Shown: one piece after another, positions 1-8,136 of the stretch
Numbering within the stretch: the stretch's first letter is position 1
Layout of the letters: each line of letters starts with the position of its first letter
NCBI GenBank assembly: GCA_038893495.1
Contig: JAWARJ010000001.1
Span: 806,001 to 870,000 of the forward strand
Direction of reading: 5' to 3'
Source: Thermoproteus sp.
Lineage (GTDB): Archaea; Thermoproteota; Thermoprotei; Thermoproteales; Thermoproteaceae
Length of the DNA: 64,000 bases
Notes under the pieces: generated by a model
The model's input: the letters and a program-made list of their open reading frames with translations, nothing else
Databases searched by the model: none
Told to the model about the DNA's origin: nothing
Program-made: the position numbers and the translations under genes

Positions 1-2
1 TA

Positions 3-233
3 GCCGTTGTATTTAATTCGGCTATAGATCCGACCAATATATTCTATAATTATTTCGATACTTTACCGGTGAGAGGAAATGTCATTACAGATACATTGCC
101 TTTATCTAATAATATATATAAATTCTATGTACTAATTGATACATACTATGTCCATGATATATATGACTTGAATGAACCTGGTTCTACACGGTTTAATATT
201 ATATATTTAGATGGAGTAACTCAACTCCCCTAA
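3..233 (+). CDS. 3' end of a truncated hypothetical protein
   Basis: An open frame of 77 codons runs in from the left edge and stops at TAA (231-233); the start lies outside the window. The visible C-terminal 76 residues are rich in Asn, Tyr, Ile and Asp, with no recognisable motif. Base composition is strikingly AT-rich compared with the GC-rich genes that follow, so this may be an acquired gene or a fast-evolving surface or secreted protein. A T-run follows the stop directly. No function can be assigned. Confidence 0.5.
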   Translation, partial: AVVFNSAIDPTNIFYNYFDTLPVRGNVITDTLPLSNNIYKFYVLIDTYYVHDIYDLNEPGSTRFNIIYLDGVTQLP

Positions 234-238
234 TTTTT
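234..238 (+). terminator. Poly-T terminator after the truncated gene
   Basis: Five T residues follow the TAA stop at once. Archaeal intrinsic termination needs only a U-tract, so this is a reasonable but weak terminator call. Confidence 0.35.
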
Positions 239-576
239 CCCTCAACTGCATTGAAGGGTATCTCGGGCGATCCGAGCAGACTTCAATTTGTTTCTCGAGC
301 CGTCGGCACACAAAAGGTTATTATATACTCATTCTCCCTTAGGTAGAGCTGACGGATCAAACGGTAGATATTACCATGATACCCTTCCACAATAGCCTAT
401 ACATCAGAAAGAGAGCGCAAATCTATCTACTCTCGTCGCCGGAGAGCGACCTCAACATCGGCAACTCTTTTACGCCTATCCTCCTGCCTTTCGCCGTCAG
501 AGGACGGCGGTCTATATGGACGCAAAGCGCCAATTGTCAGAGGGAGCAATCTCACCGTTCCCGACGCCTTTAAAGC
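239..576. other. Stretch without a convincing gene
   Basis: About 340 bp with no supported gene. Open frames exist on both strands here, but their predicted proteins are Arg/Ser/Pro-rich shadows without promoter or ribosome-site support. A TATA-like stretch (ttattatata) lies near 318-328 but leads to no good start codon at the usual spacing. Confidence 0.4.
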
Positions 577-586
577 CATAAATATA
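577..586 (+). promoter_or_regulatory. TATA box for the two-gene small operon
   Basis: The A/T stretch cataaatata is centred about 22-25 nt before the GTG at 603, the spacing seen throughout this window for leaderless genes. Confidence 0.4.
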
Positions 587-602
587 CGACGTTCTCGTAT
601 TT

Positions 603-698
603 GTGGTTGTGACATGTAGGCGCTATGTAGTCGCCATAGCCGACGGAGAGCTGAGAGGCGCGGTTTTCCCGCGGATAGCGCCGTTTGGGGCGTCCTGA
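603..698 (+). CDS. Candidate 31-residue small protein
   Basis: GTG-started frame of 31 codons plus TGA, a TATA box about 22 nt upstream, and a stop that overlaps the ATG of the next gene by one base (TGATG at 696-700). The peptide begins MVVTCRRYVVAIADGE and matches no family I know. Support comes from the promoter position and the coupling to the downstream membrane protein. An internal GTG at 609 is an alternative start. It could also be just a leader peptide. Confidence 0.35.
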   Translation: MVVTCRRYVVAIADGELRGAVFPRIAPFGAS

Positions 699-919
699 TG
701 ACGGCCTTCTTCCTCTTCCTACTTATATTTCTCGTCTTCTTCTTCGCGATGCACCTATTCTTTTCTCTCCTCCTGATTAGAGAGGACGCCGTCACCGGCT
801 TGGTCTTCCTCTTTCTGGGGGGCTTCGTGGCGCTACTGACGTTGATATTCCCTCTGCTGTTCATAGTCTACATAGTCCTACTCATCTTGTTTTCTGGCCG
901 CAGGACGCCCAGGCCCTAG
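698..919 (+). CDS. Small two-helix membrane protein
   Basis: 73 residues, mostly two long hydrophobic segments (about 3-27 and 31-66), with a polar Arg/Pro-rich tail. Its ATG overlaps the TGA of the preceding 31-codon ORF, suggesting coupled translation. No family recognised; a small integral membrane protein of unknown role. The antisense frame over the same DNA codes for an implausible Arg-rich protein and was rejected. The 190 bp that follow (920-1110) are GC-rich and hold nothing I can support. Confidence 0.4.
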   Translation: MTAFFLFLLIFLVFFFAMHLFFSLLLIREDAVTGLVFLFLGGFVALLTLIFPLLFIVYIVLLILFSGRRTPRP

Positions 920-1110
920 TCGAGGCGGTCCCGCCGTCCTCACGGCTCTGGGGCGTAGATCGGGGCGTCGGTCCTCAAGTCCGCGGGGGCGGCGCCCTTA
1001 GAGGTGGGGCCTAGATCTGAGCCCTGTCGTCGATAAACGCCTTGGAGGCCTTAGGTGCAATAGCGCCGTCGTTAGCTGTCGAAATCTAGCTACGGACCCG
1101 GGGTCTATAC

Positions 1111-2397
1111 CTAGCGGCCGGCCTGCCCCCCGAGGTCTAGAAGTCCTCTCCGCCTCCTATATACCACAGACTCCAGGAAGGTGTCCCTTACGGGCTCGTA
1201 GACCCTCTTGTAGAACCGCGACTGGCTCTCCAAGACCTCTTTGGGGAACGACGAGACGTACTGCACCGCGGCCTCCCAAGCCTTCTGGTAGGGGACCGCC
1301 AGGTCTATCTTCCAGGCGACTTCCCTATCGTAGTCCTGCGGCCTTTGGGGCTTCCCGCCTATCATGAAGAGGCCGGTCTCTTCGTCCACCTGGACCTCCT
1401 CCCCGGCGACCTCCACGTACTTCTTGCCGCCGCCCGCCTCAGCCCGCGGAGCCCCCTCGCCGCGTTTGGCCCCACGCGCGGCAGGCCCGTAGTGTTTAGC
1501 CCAGGCGTAGAATATAGCTCTATTGAGCCCGAAGGACTTGGCCTTGTCCAGATCGCCGTACAGCACGTAGTACCTCGCGGCCTGTAGCAACGCCATGACT
1601 TGAAACCTCCCTATCTTCGCGCCTCGCGGCGCCTCCTCCACCGCCACGGAGGTCCGGGCCGGGACGTACTCGGCGAGAGCCCTCTCCACAAGCTCGGCGG
1701 CCTCGCCCGGCTCGCCTCCGGCGTAACAGCCCTCTTCGTGTCTAGGCCTCTCCGGGTTGGCCCACTCGGGCGAGAAGTTGCTCAACTCGTCGGGCGGTAT
1801 GCAGATAACCGCATAGTTCAACTCCCTATGTAGGGACAGCGGCGCCGTGAAGACCCTCTTGGGGTCCACCAGGTCCTCCACCTTGAGGGCCCCTCCCGAC
1901 CTCTCCGCCAGCTCCCTCAAGGCGCCTCCGGCCCTCTTCAAGACGTATTGGACCAACGCGTGGGCCTCCTCGACGGGCCTCCTCCCCGGCAACGCCCTCT
2001 CGTTGACCCTCACATGTATGCCCTCGCCGGACCAAAGGACGTAGATAGACTTCTCAACCCCGCCCCTAGAGAGCTCCGAGATTATGACCTCGGCGGCCTT
2101 CACGGCGAACTCCCACTTGTCTATTTTTGTGTCTATGTCGAAGAAGGGCGTATAGGCCCTTATCCTGGAGTCCTCCACGTCTTCCCGCTTCTCGACTTGG
2201 CCGTACACGGCGGCAGTCGCGTAGAAGGTCCTGGCCTCTAGGGCTCGGGCGAGGCGCGGCACGTCCTCGGGGGAGCGCAACGCCAAGGGCCTGCCGGACT
2301 TGTCGTAGCGCGTGAAGGCCTTGCCGTATACGGCGACCCAACGGCCTTGCGAGAACCTGAATATCTCCCTCTTGACTAGTTCCTTCTCGTAGTACAT
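1111..2397 (-). CDS. Archaeo-eukaryotic primase (AEP) superfamily protein
   Basis: 428 residues. An FDID acidic motif at about 86-89, SGEGIH at about 123-128, and a following DPKR...LSLHRE stretch (178-191) match the order and chemistry of AEP motif I (DhD), motif II (sxH) and the motif III region of primase small subunits and prim-pols. Family knowledge: such proteins make primers or fill gaps by templated nucleotidyl transfer. The C-terminal third (from about 290) has a low-complexity Gly/Arg linker and an unassigned domain. It is not the canonical replicative PriS by length or motif context, and no PriL, ligase or helicase gene is adjacent. Superfamily fairly sure; cellular role is inference. 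Confidence 0.65.
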   Translation of the reverse strand: MYYEKELVKREIFRFSQGRWVAVYGKAFTRYDKSGRPLALRSPEDVPRLARALEARTFYATAAVYGQVEKREDVEDSRIRAYTPFFDIDTKIDKWEFAVKAAEVIISELSRGGVEKSIYVLWSGEGIHVRVNERALPGRRPVEEAHALVQYVLKRAGGALRELAERSGGALKVEDLVDPKRVFTAPLSLHRELNYAVICIPPDELSNFSPEWANPERPRHEEGCYAGGEPGEAAELVERALAEYVPARTSVAVEEAPRGAKIGRFQVMALLQAARYYVLYGDLDKAKSFGLNRAIFYAWAKHYGPAARGAKRGEGAPRAEAGGGKKYVEVAGEEVQVDEETGLFMIGGKPQRPQDYDREVAWKIDLAVPYQKAWEAAVQYVSSFPKEVLESQSRFYKRVYEPVRDTFLESVVYRRRRGLLDLGGQAGR

Positions 2398-2412
2398 ATC
2401 TAAGTCTCTGTC

Positions 2413-3000
2413 CTACTTTATAAGGCCGAGGACGCCGTCTGCTATCAGCTGGACGGCCCAGGAGGCCACTATGAGGCTGAAGAAGCGGGAGAATACCCGC
2501 AGGGTGTTGTTGCCCACTAGCCTCGTCAAGTGGACGGAATACCTCATGGTGGCGTACGTCAAGGCTGAGGCGACGGCTATGGCCAAGATGAGGCTGAAGG
2601 TGTTGTAATATGTGGCCATTACCATTACGGAGGTGATGGCGCCCGGCCCCACCAACATGGGGGTGATTATGGGCACCATCACGTACTCCTCGGGGTTTAT
2701 CCCCATGGTCCTCGGGGCGCCCTCCCTCATGATGTCTATGGCTATTATCAAGAGCAATATGCCGCCCGCCGCCCTAAATCCGTTTATATTTATGTTGAAG
2801 ACATAAAATATATAGGGGCCGCCGAGGGCGAAAAGCAGGAGGAGCGCCGGCACCGTCACGGCCACCAGCCTCAAGAATTTGGGATAGAGCTTCTCGTAGT
2901 TGGGGAGAGCCGCCAGTAGCGGTATGGCGCCCAGGGGGTCTATTATGGCGTAGAGCTGCGCCGCGCCCACTAGGGCGTCCGCTAGGGAGAACGCCGCCAC
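2413..3000 (-). CDS. MarC-family integral membrane protein
   Basis: 195 residues with about six hydrophobic segments. The N-terminal Ala/Ile-rich segment with IDPLGAIPLLAAL, the central GPGAITSVMVMATYYN loop and the length are typical of MarC/UPF0056 proteins, whose transport role is unproved. GTG start at 3000 with a TATA-like ttataaa about 20 nt upstream (3017-3023 on this strand). It lies 15 bp upstream of the AEP gene on the same strand, so the two may be co-transcribed. Confidence 0.85.
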   Translation of the reverse strand: MAAFSLADALVGAAQLYAIIDPLGAIPLLAALPNYEKLYPKFLRLVAVTVPALLLLFALGGPYIFYVFNININGFRAAGGILLLIIAIDIMREGAPRTMGINPEEYVMVPIITPMLVGPGAITSVMVMATYYNTFSLILAIAVASALTYATMRYSVHLTRLVGNNTLRVFSRFFSLIVASWAVQLIADGVLGLIK

Positions 3001-3029
3001 GAGAGCTCCGTAGGGCTTTTATAAATACG

Positions 3030-3206
3030 TTAGGGCGGTATCCTCGCCACGACCTTCCTCACCTTTTTCCCGTCGGGCGTCTTGAAGATGGCCACCAAGA
3101 CGCCGGGCTTTCCGGGCGGCTGGAGGACCCAGATCTTCTCGGGCTTGAGCATATACTTCTTGCCCTCTACCTCCACCTCGTATTCCCTCTCCAATAGGTC
3201 CGACAT
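3030..3206 (-). CDS. cren7: Chromatin protein Cren7
   Basis: 58 residues: Lys/Arg-rich with a highly basic beta-barrel pattern. The [15 protein letters not shown] core and the basic stretch [11 protein letters not shown] match Cren7, the small SH3-like DNA-binding protein conserved in crenarchaea that bends and compacts duplex DNA. Length is right for the family (about 60). ATG at 3206 lies about 23 nt downstream of a TATA stretch (3224-3234), consistent with a leaderless mRNA. The gene is shorter than many automated callers accept, but the family match is convincing. Confidence 0.88.
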   Translation of the reverse strand: MSDLLEREYEVEVEGKKYMLKPEKIWVLQPPGKPGVLVAIFKTPDGKKVRKVVARIPP

Positions 3207-3272
3207 GATCTGTCTTTACGTCCTAAAAATATATCCCTTACTGCCCTCTCCGCATGCGCCCGACTGGGGGCA

Positions 3273-3282
3273 ATATTTATAA
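3273..3282 (+). promoter_or_regulatory. TATA box of the methionine synthase gene
   Basis: atatttataa is centred 25 nt before the ATG at 3303; predicted leaderless transcript. Confidence 0.6.
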
Positions 3283-3302
3283 TTGGCGTATCATCTAGGC
3301 CA

Positions 3303-4454
3303 ATGTTGCCGAGGGCGTTCATCACAAGCGTAGTGGGCTCGTGGCCTAGGCCTAAATGGCTTCTGGAGGCCTTCGAGAGGAGGGAGGCCGGCTTGATAGA
3401 CGACGAGACGTTGAGGATCTATATGGACGACGCCGCTAGGCTGGCTATTAAGGACCAGGAGGAGGCCGGCATAGACGTAGTGACCGACGGGGAGCAACGG
3501 CGTACGAGCTTTGTGGCGTTTGTGGGGCAGAAGCTCAAGGGCTTTAGGATAGCTAAGGCCGAGGAGCTACATCCGGAGGCTAGGGAGATAATGAAGCGCT
3601 ACAAGGCGCCTTTGACCATATGGCGCCCCGTCATATCGGGCTACATAGAGGACAGCGTGATAGCCGCAGACGAGGCGCAATTCGCAAAGGCCGTCTCGAC
3701 GAAGCCCATAAAGGTGACTCTCCCCTCGCCATATTTAATCATGTGGGAGAGCTGGCACGCCAAGATCTCGGCGCCTTACTACCCCAAGCCCGAGGACGCC
3801 GCCGAGGCCTACGCCAAGGTCTTGAGGAGGGAGATCGCGAGGCTTATAGACGCCGGAGTGGCCTTCATACAGCTGGACGAGCCCATGCTGGGAGACCTCC
3901 TAGAGGCCTCCGAGAACGAGCCGGACCGCTACAAGAAGGTGGCCTCCGAGATATATGGACAGAAGTATAGGGGCCTTAAGGACGAAATTAGGCTGGCGGT
4001 CGACCTCGTCAATGAGGCCGTCCAGGGCTACGAGACTTCGGTCAGGCTCGGAATGCATTTAGACAGATGGCCCACAGAGGACTCGCCGGTGGTGGGCTAC
4101 GAGAAGCTGGCCCCCGCCATATTCGACGTGAAGGTGAGACAGTACGTGGTGGAGTACAAAGCGCCGAGGATGGGCGACCCGGTGGAGTTCGCCAAGTTGC
4201 TCCCCACAGACAAAGAGATAGGGCTGGGCTCTATCGACGTGAGGGACCACAAGAGGGTGGAGACCCCCGAGGAGGTCATGGCCCACGTGGAGAGGATAGT
4301 CAAATATGTGGATCCCACTAGGATATGGCTCAACCCCGACTGCGGCTTCGCGCCCGGGCAGTTCAGAGCCTTCCCTAGAGATGTAGCTAGAGCGAAATTA
4401 AAGGCCATGGTCGAGGCCGCGAGGAGGCTGAGAGAGAAATATTGGTGGGTCTAA
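3303..4454 (+). CDS. Core MetE-like methionine synthase
   Basis: 383 residues, the size of archaeal core MetE proteins that lack the N-terminal duplicated barrel. SVVGSWPRP near the N-terminus and DGEQRR (about 61-66) are typical of the UROD/MetE barrel. Family role: methyl transfer to homocysteine using a zinc site. Zinc ligands expected as H-x-C, E, C appear as H252-L-D254, E284 and C347 (NPDCGF), so the second ligand position is Asp rather than Cys. The start at 3303 fits the TATA spacing. A T-run just after the stop (about 4458-4463) may terminate the transcript. Methyl donor in this organism is unknown. Confidence 0.8.
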   Translation: MLPRAFITSVVGSWPRPKWLLEAFERREAGLIDDETLRIYMDDAARLAIKDQEEAGIDVVTDGEQRRTSFVAFVGQKLKGFRIAKAEELHPEAREIMKRYKAPLTIWRPVISGYIEDSVIAADEAQFAKAVSTKPIKVTLPSPYLIMWESWHAKISAPYYPKPEDAAEAYAKVLRREIARLIDAGVAFIQLDEPMLGDLLEASENEPDRYKKVASEIYGQKYRGLKDEIRLAVDLVNEAVQGYETSVRLGMHLDRWPTEDSPVVGYEKLAPAIFDVKVRQYVVEYKAPRMGDPVEFAKLLPTDKEIGLGSIDVRDHKRVETPEEVMAHVERIVKYVDPTRIWLNPDCGFAPGQFRAFPRDVARAKLKAMVEAARRLREKYWWV

Positions 4455-4470
4455 CAGTTTTTTCTCTATT

Positions 4471-4890
4471 GTGAGGTGGATCACAATAAGGGAGCTGGAC
4501 AGAGTCGTTCAAGACCCGGTGAACCTCTACGTGCGCGCCTCTTTAGACGAATCGGCGGAGTTGCTATACGGCGAGGGCTTTAAGGACACGCCGATACGCA
4601 ACCCGGCCTTTATGGACGGCGAGCCTGTAGCTCTCGACGTGCGTAAAGTCCTACACGACGAGCTTGTAAGGATACACATACGGCTTTGGGACCTCGGCGA
4701 CTATGTGGCCGGCAATGTCCACATAGATATAACCGCCATTGCGCCTCCTCTAATACGCCATGAGCCTCTCCACAACGAGGGTGTCGGGGCTGTGGCGGCG
4801 TTATTCGCCCTACATGGCTACGGAGTCGAGCTAGACGTGGAGGAGAGATACGTCGTAGTGAAGACATTTAAGCTTGGCGATAAGACATAA
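4471..4890 (+). CDS. Conserved-looking hypothetical protein
   Basis: 139 residues from a GTG start, no signal peptide or membrane segment, with mixed alpha/beta character and hydrophobic strands such as GNVHIDITAIAPP and RYVVVKTF. No family recognised. It starts 16 bp after the methionine synthase and is followed 2 bp later by another small gene, so the three probably form one transcription unit. Confidence 0.6.
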   Translation: MRWITIRELDRVVQDPVNLYVRASLDESAELLYGEGFKDTPIRNPAFMDGEPVALDVRKVLHDELVRIHIRLWDLGDYVAGNVHIDITAIAPPLIRHEPLHNEGVGAVAALFALHGYGVELDVEERYVVVKTFKLGDKT

Positions 4891-4892
4891 CG

Positions 4893-5102
4893 ATGAAGGT
4901 CGTCGTAAAGACCGTAAAGCATTACGAGGGGGCTGGCATAAAGATAGAAATCCCGAACGGGCCTACGATCATCGTGTCGCTAGACGGCCATGTGGTTAAA
5001 TTCGAGAGGGGCCGTTACTACGCGGCGAGGTGGGTCGACGAGGGGGAGGAGCTCGACTATACGGAACAATTCGTCGAGAAGAAATACGAAATTGAGCTGT
5101 AA
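4893..5102 (+). CDS. Small hypothetical protein
   Basis: 69 residues, predicted all-beta (alternating hydrophobic strands: MKVVVKTVKHY, IKIEIPNGPTIIVSL), with an acidic C-terminus. ATG lies 2 bp after the preceding stop, indicating an operon. No family recognised. Confidence 0.55.
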   Translation: MKVVVKTVKHYEGAGIKIEIPNGPTIIVSLDGHVVKFERGRYYAARWVDEGEELDYTEQFVEKKYEIEL

Positions 5103-5104
5103 GT

Positions 5105-5653
5105 TTAGGGGGCCGGCCTAAACCAGTACGTGATGTAGTTCTCGCCTGGCCTCCTCCCCACCACCAACCTCATCTTGGCCCCCGGCCTCAGCGTCGCGGG
5201 GTCCGCGTCGACCCAAGCCGTTATGTTGAAGCCCTCGGGCATCTTCACGATCCCCACCACGTAGTCCTTATTGTGGGCGAAACTGGCGGGCTTCACGTTT
5301 ATTACGGTCCAAGTTATCAACTCGCCTTCTCTAGACACCTCTCTCCATTCCACATCCGACGACTTACATCTGGGGCAGTCCGCCTGCGGCGGGAAGTACT
5401 TGGCGCCGCACCTCTTACAGACGGTGTAGTATAGCCTCTCTTGGGATAGGCCCTCCACGAACTTGGCGATTCTGTTGACCGACAGCTGGAACCTCAGCCT
5501 CAGCTCCCTCACGTCTACCCACAACAAGGCGCCGGTCTTCGGGTCCTTGTAGACTGGCAGCCCCGTGGCGGCCACAAGCTGGTCGAGCTGTCTGATCTGT
5601 TCGGCCTCGGCTTTGTCTAGATATTCCCTCAACTTCTGTATTATCGTGCTCAT
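5105..5653 (-). CDS. DUF35 Zn-ribbon/OB-fold acyl-CoA-associated protein
   Basis: 182 residues. A rubredoxin-like zinc ribbon (CKRCGAKYFPPQADCPRC) is followed by an OB-fold half (EGELITWTVINVKPA...). DUF35 proteins in archaea partner thiolases and HMG-CoA synthase, channelling acyl-CoA. It starts inside the end of the thiolase gene (4 bp overlap, 5650-5653), which supports a stable thiolase-DUF35 complex. The N-terminal about 60 residues form the helical hairpin common to the family. Confidence 0.85.
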   Translation of the reverse strand: MSTIIQKLREYLDKAEAEQIRQLDQLVAATGLPVYKDPKTGALLWVDVRELRLRFQLSVNRIAKFVEGLSQERLYYTVCKRCGAKYFPPQADCPRCKSSDVEWREVSREGELITWTVINVKPASFAHNKDYVVGIVKMPEGFNITAWVDADPATLRPGAKMRLVVGRRPGENYITYWFRPAP

Positions 5654-6822
5654 AGCGACAATATGGTGACGAATGCGTAGTGGCCTGTGCCCCCGACGTT
5701 GTGGGCCAGCGCCATGCCCTTCTTTATCGGTGCCTGCCGCCCCCGCTCGACCTCTTGTCTCAACTGCCTCGTGAGTTCTGCTATCATGGCCACGCCTGTG
5801 GCGCCTATGGGGTGTCCCTTGGCCTTAAGGCCGCCGCTGAGGTTTACGGGTATCACGCCGCCGATATACGTCTGTTTCTCTCTGGCCAGCTTGTAGCCCT
5901 CGCCTCTCTTGGCGAAGCCCAGGTCCTCGTAGGCCATTATCTCGGCTATGGTGAAGCAGTCGTGCACCTCGGCCACGTCTAGATACTTGACGGGCTCGTT
6001 GGGGTCTATGCCGGCCCTCTTATATGCCCTCTGCGCGGCCAGCCTGGCCGCCTCGAGCCCCGTGAAGTCGTCCCTCTTGCTCAGGTTGCTGGTGCCGTTG
6101 GCCGCGCCTATGGCCTTTATCCAGACGGGCGTGTCGGTTATCTTCTTGGCGACTTCCTCACTGGCCAGTATCACCGCGGCCGAGCCGTCGGTTATAGGCG
6201 ACGAGTCGTAGAGCTTCAGGGGCCACGCCACATATCTAGACTTGAGGCACTCCTCTAGGGTTATGGGCTTTTGGAACTGAGCCTTGGGGTTCAGAGATCC
6301 GTAGTAGTGGTTCTTAACCGCTATCTCGCATAGATCGGCCTCCGTGGCGCCGTATTTGTTCATATAGGCCGTTGCGTGGAGGGCGTAGTAGCCGGGGAAC
6401 GTCAAGCCGAAGTTTTCGAACTCCCAGAAGTAGTTGCCGGCCCTCCCTATGAACTCCACAACCGTCGGGGTTGGGGACTCGTTCATCTTCTCGACGCCCA
6501 TGGCCATGACCACGTCGGCCTCGCCGCTGGCCACCATATGGTATGCAGTCCTCACCGCGGAGGACCCGCTGGCGCATGCCGCCTCGACCCTAATGCCACT
6601 GCCGGGAGTCAAGCCGCAATATTCGCCTACGACCACCGCCGGGAGGGGCTCGCTGGACCACCCCCCGACGTTGCCCACTACGTAGGCCTCTATGTCCTTA
6701 GAGTCAAGCCTGGCGTCGTCTAGCGCCTCCTTGACGGCCTCCCAAGCCAGTTCGGGCAGAGAGACGTCAGGCCTATATCCGAATTTAGAGACGCCGACGC
6801 CGACTATGGCGACTCTCCTCAT
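5650..6822 (-). CDS. Thiolase (SCP2/acetyl-CoA acetyltransferase type)
   Basis: 390 residues. The nucleophile is C83 in EAACASGSS and the general base H337 lies in the KGHPIGATG motif; the C-terminal second Cys of biosynthetic thiolases is replaced by GGTGHYAF, as is usual in the archaeal SCP2-like group that works with DUF35. Likely reaction: condensation or cleavage of 3-ketoacyl-CoA. It overlaps the DUF35 gene downstream and the acyl-CoA dehydrogenase upstream by 4 bp each, so the three form one operon. Direction of use (mevalonate supply or fatty acid breakdown) cannot be read from the sequence. Confidence 0.88.
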   Translation of the reverse strand: MRRVAIVGVGVSKFGYRPDVSLPELAWEAVKEALDDARLDSKDIEAYVVGNVGGWSSEPLPAVVVGEYCGLTPGSGIRVEAACASGSSAVRTAYHMVASGEADVVMAMGVEKMNESPTPTVVEFIGRAGNYFWEFENFGLTFPGYYALHATAYMNKYGATEADLCEIAVKNHYYGSLNPKAQFQKPITLEECLKSRYVAWPLKLYDSSPITDGSAAVILASEEVAKKITDTPVWIKAIGAANGTSNLSKRDDFTGLEAARLAAQRAYKRAGIDPNEPVKYLDVAEVHDCFTIAEIMAYEDLGFAKRGEGYKLAREKQTYIGGVIPVNLSGGLKAKGHPIGATGVAMIAELTRQLRQEVERGRQAPIKKGMALAHNVGGTGHYAFVTILSL

Positions 6823-8051
6823 GTGACGAGCTTCGCCACCTCCTCTGGGATCTGGCCTTTTTCCCTGAGGAGGCGTATCAGCTGGCGGTAGGCCGTTAGG
6901 CGTTGGATGTTGTTGGCGCCCTCGTATATTTGGGTTATCTTCACGTCGCGTAGGAACCTCTCTATGCCTGTCTCCACTATGACCCCGACGCCGCCGTGTA
7001 GGTTTATGGCCTCCGATATTATCTCCTCGGCGACCTCAGTAGCGTAGAACTTAGCGAGAGACGCGACGAAGGTAAACTCCCTCCTGCCCTCGTCGGCGAG
7101 CTTCGCGGCGAGATAGACCAAAAGTCTCGCCGACATCAACTTGGCCGCCATGTCCATTAGGCTGAACTGTATCGCCTGGAAGTAGGCCACGGGCACGCCG
7201 AATGCTTGGCGTTGATGGACGTATTGGAAGGCCTTCTCGAAGGCGGCTTGCGCCATGCCAACCGCCTGGGCCGCCACGCCTATTCTGGTCCTGTCGAAAG
7301 TCTCCATGGCGTATATGAAGCCCATCCCCTCCTCGCCCACGCGGTTCTCGTCGGGCACCTCCACGTTCTCGAAGACCAACTCGCAGGCGTTGTCGCCGTG
7401 GAGGCCCATCTTGTGGTAGCACTGCTCCACCTTGAAGCCCGGCGTCCCCTTCTCCACTATGAAGAAGGTTAGGCCCAAATACCGCGTCTTCCTGTCGGGC
7501 GGCGGATAGGTCCTGGCCAACACGACGAAGTAGTCGGCCACGTCGGAGCTACTGATGAAGGCCTTCCTCCCGTTGATTATCCACTTGTCGCCTTTCTTCT
7601 CAGCCTTGGTCTGTATGCCCGCCACGTCGCTACCGCAACAGGGCTCGGTCACCGCGAAGGCGCCTAACTTCTCGCCGCGGGCTATAGGCGGTATGTACTT
7701 CTGGCGTTGTTCCTCCGTGCCGAAGAGCATTATGGGCGTCATAAAGAGCTCGTTGGTGCCGAAATAGACGCTGAGGCCTGGCAGGACCCTACAGAACTCC
7801 TCGCTCATTATAGCCGCCATGCGGTGGTCGCCGCCTTGTCCGCCGTATTTCTCGGGGACCCCTATGCCGAAAAAGCCCTGCTCTGCAATTTTCTTTAAGA
7901 TGTCTCTAGGCGGCTCGTTTCTCTCCTCGATCTCCATGGCCCTCGGCGCTATTTCCCTCTCTACGAATTCTCTCACTGCCTTCCTAAACATTTCGTGTTC
8001 GGGCGTCAATACTACCGAGTAGTCGGTTATTGAGTCTAATGGGAATACCAT
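6819..8051 (-). CDS. Acyl-CoA dehydrogenase
   Basis: About 410 residues with the full ACAD fold: N-terminal helical domain, FAVTEPCCGSDVAG and INGRKAFISS flavin/substrate segments, and the C-terminal four-helix domain with LHGGVGV and YEGANNIQRL. FAD-dependent alpha,beta-dehydrogenation of acyl-CoA. An ATG at 8069 is in frame upstream, but the TATA element (ctttataaca on this strand, about 8071-8080) sits 25 nt before the ATG at 8051 (MVFPLDS), which I prefer. First gene of the ACAD-thiolase-DUF35 operon. Confidence 0.9.
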   Translation of the reverse strand: MVFPLDSITDYSVVLTPEHEMFRKAVREFVEREIAPRAMEIEERNEPPRDILKKIAEQGFFGIGVPEKYGGQGGDHRMAAIMSEEFCRVLPGLSVYFGTNELFMTPIMLFGTEEQRQKYIPPIARGEKLGAFAVTEPCCGSDVAGIQTKAEKKGDKWIINGRKAFISSSDVADYFVVLARTYPPPDRKTRYLGLTFFIVEKGTPGFKVEQCYHKMGLHGDNACELVFENVEVPDENRVGEEGMGFIYAMETFDRTRIGVAAQAVGMAQAAFEKAFQYVHQRQAFGVPVAYFQAIQFSLMDMAAKLMSARLLVYLAAKLADEGRREFTFVASLAKFYATEVAEEIISEAINLHGGVGVIVETGIERFLRDVKITQIYEGANNIQRLTAYRQLIRLLREKGQIPEEVAKLVT

Positions 8052-8070
8052 TGTTGCGGGGTATATCATC

Positions 8071-8116
8071 TGTTATAAAGGTTGTCTTCGTTTAGAGGCT
8101 AACTGAATTTTTAAAT
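8071..8116. promoter_or_regulatory. Divergent promoters for acyl-CoA dehydrogenase and acyl-CoA ligase
   Basis: The short gap carries one TATA box per direction: ttataaag at 8073-8080 read on the minus strand, 25 nt before ATG 8051, and tttttaaat at 8108-8116, 25 nt before GTG 8137. Confidence 0.55.
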
Positions 8117-8136
8117 GATTTGACATATATCCACGA

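Noticed and set aside
376-573. 65-residue plus-strand ORF
   Set aside because: No promoter at the usual distance, Arg-rich end, no family resemblance.
427-864. 145-residue minus-strand ORF
   Set aside because: Arg/Lys/Ser-rich product typical of an antisense shadow, no promoter or ribosome site, and it overlaps the better supported plus-strand membrane protein.
920-1110. RNA gene or small protein in the GC-rich gap
   Set aside because: No convincing stems, no RNA signature; a 24-codon open stretch on the minus strand starts after a stop and has no promoter.
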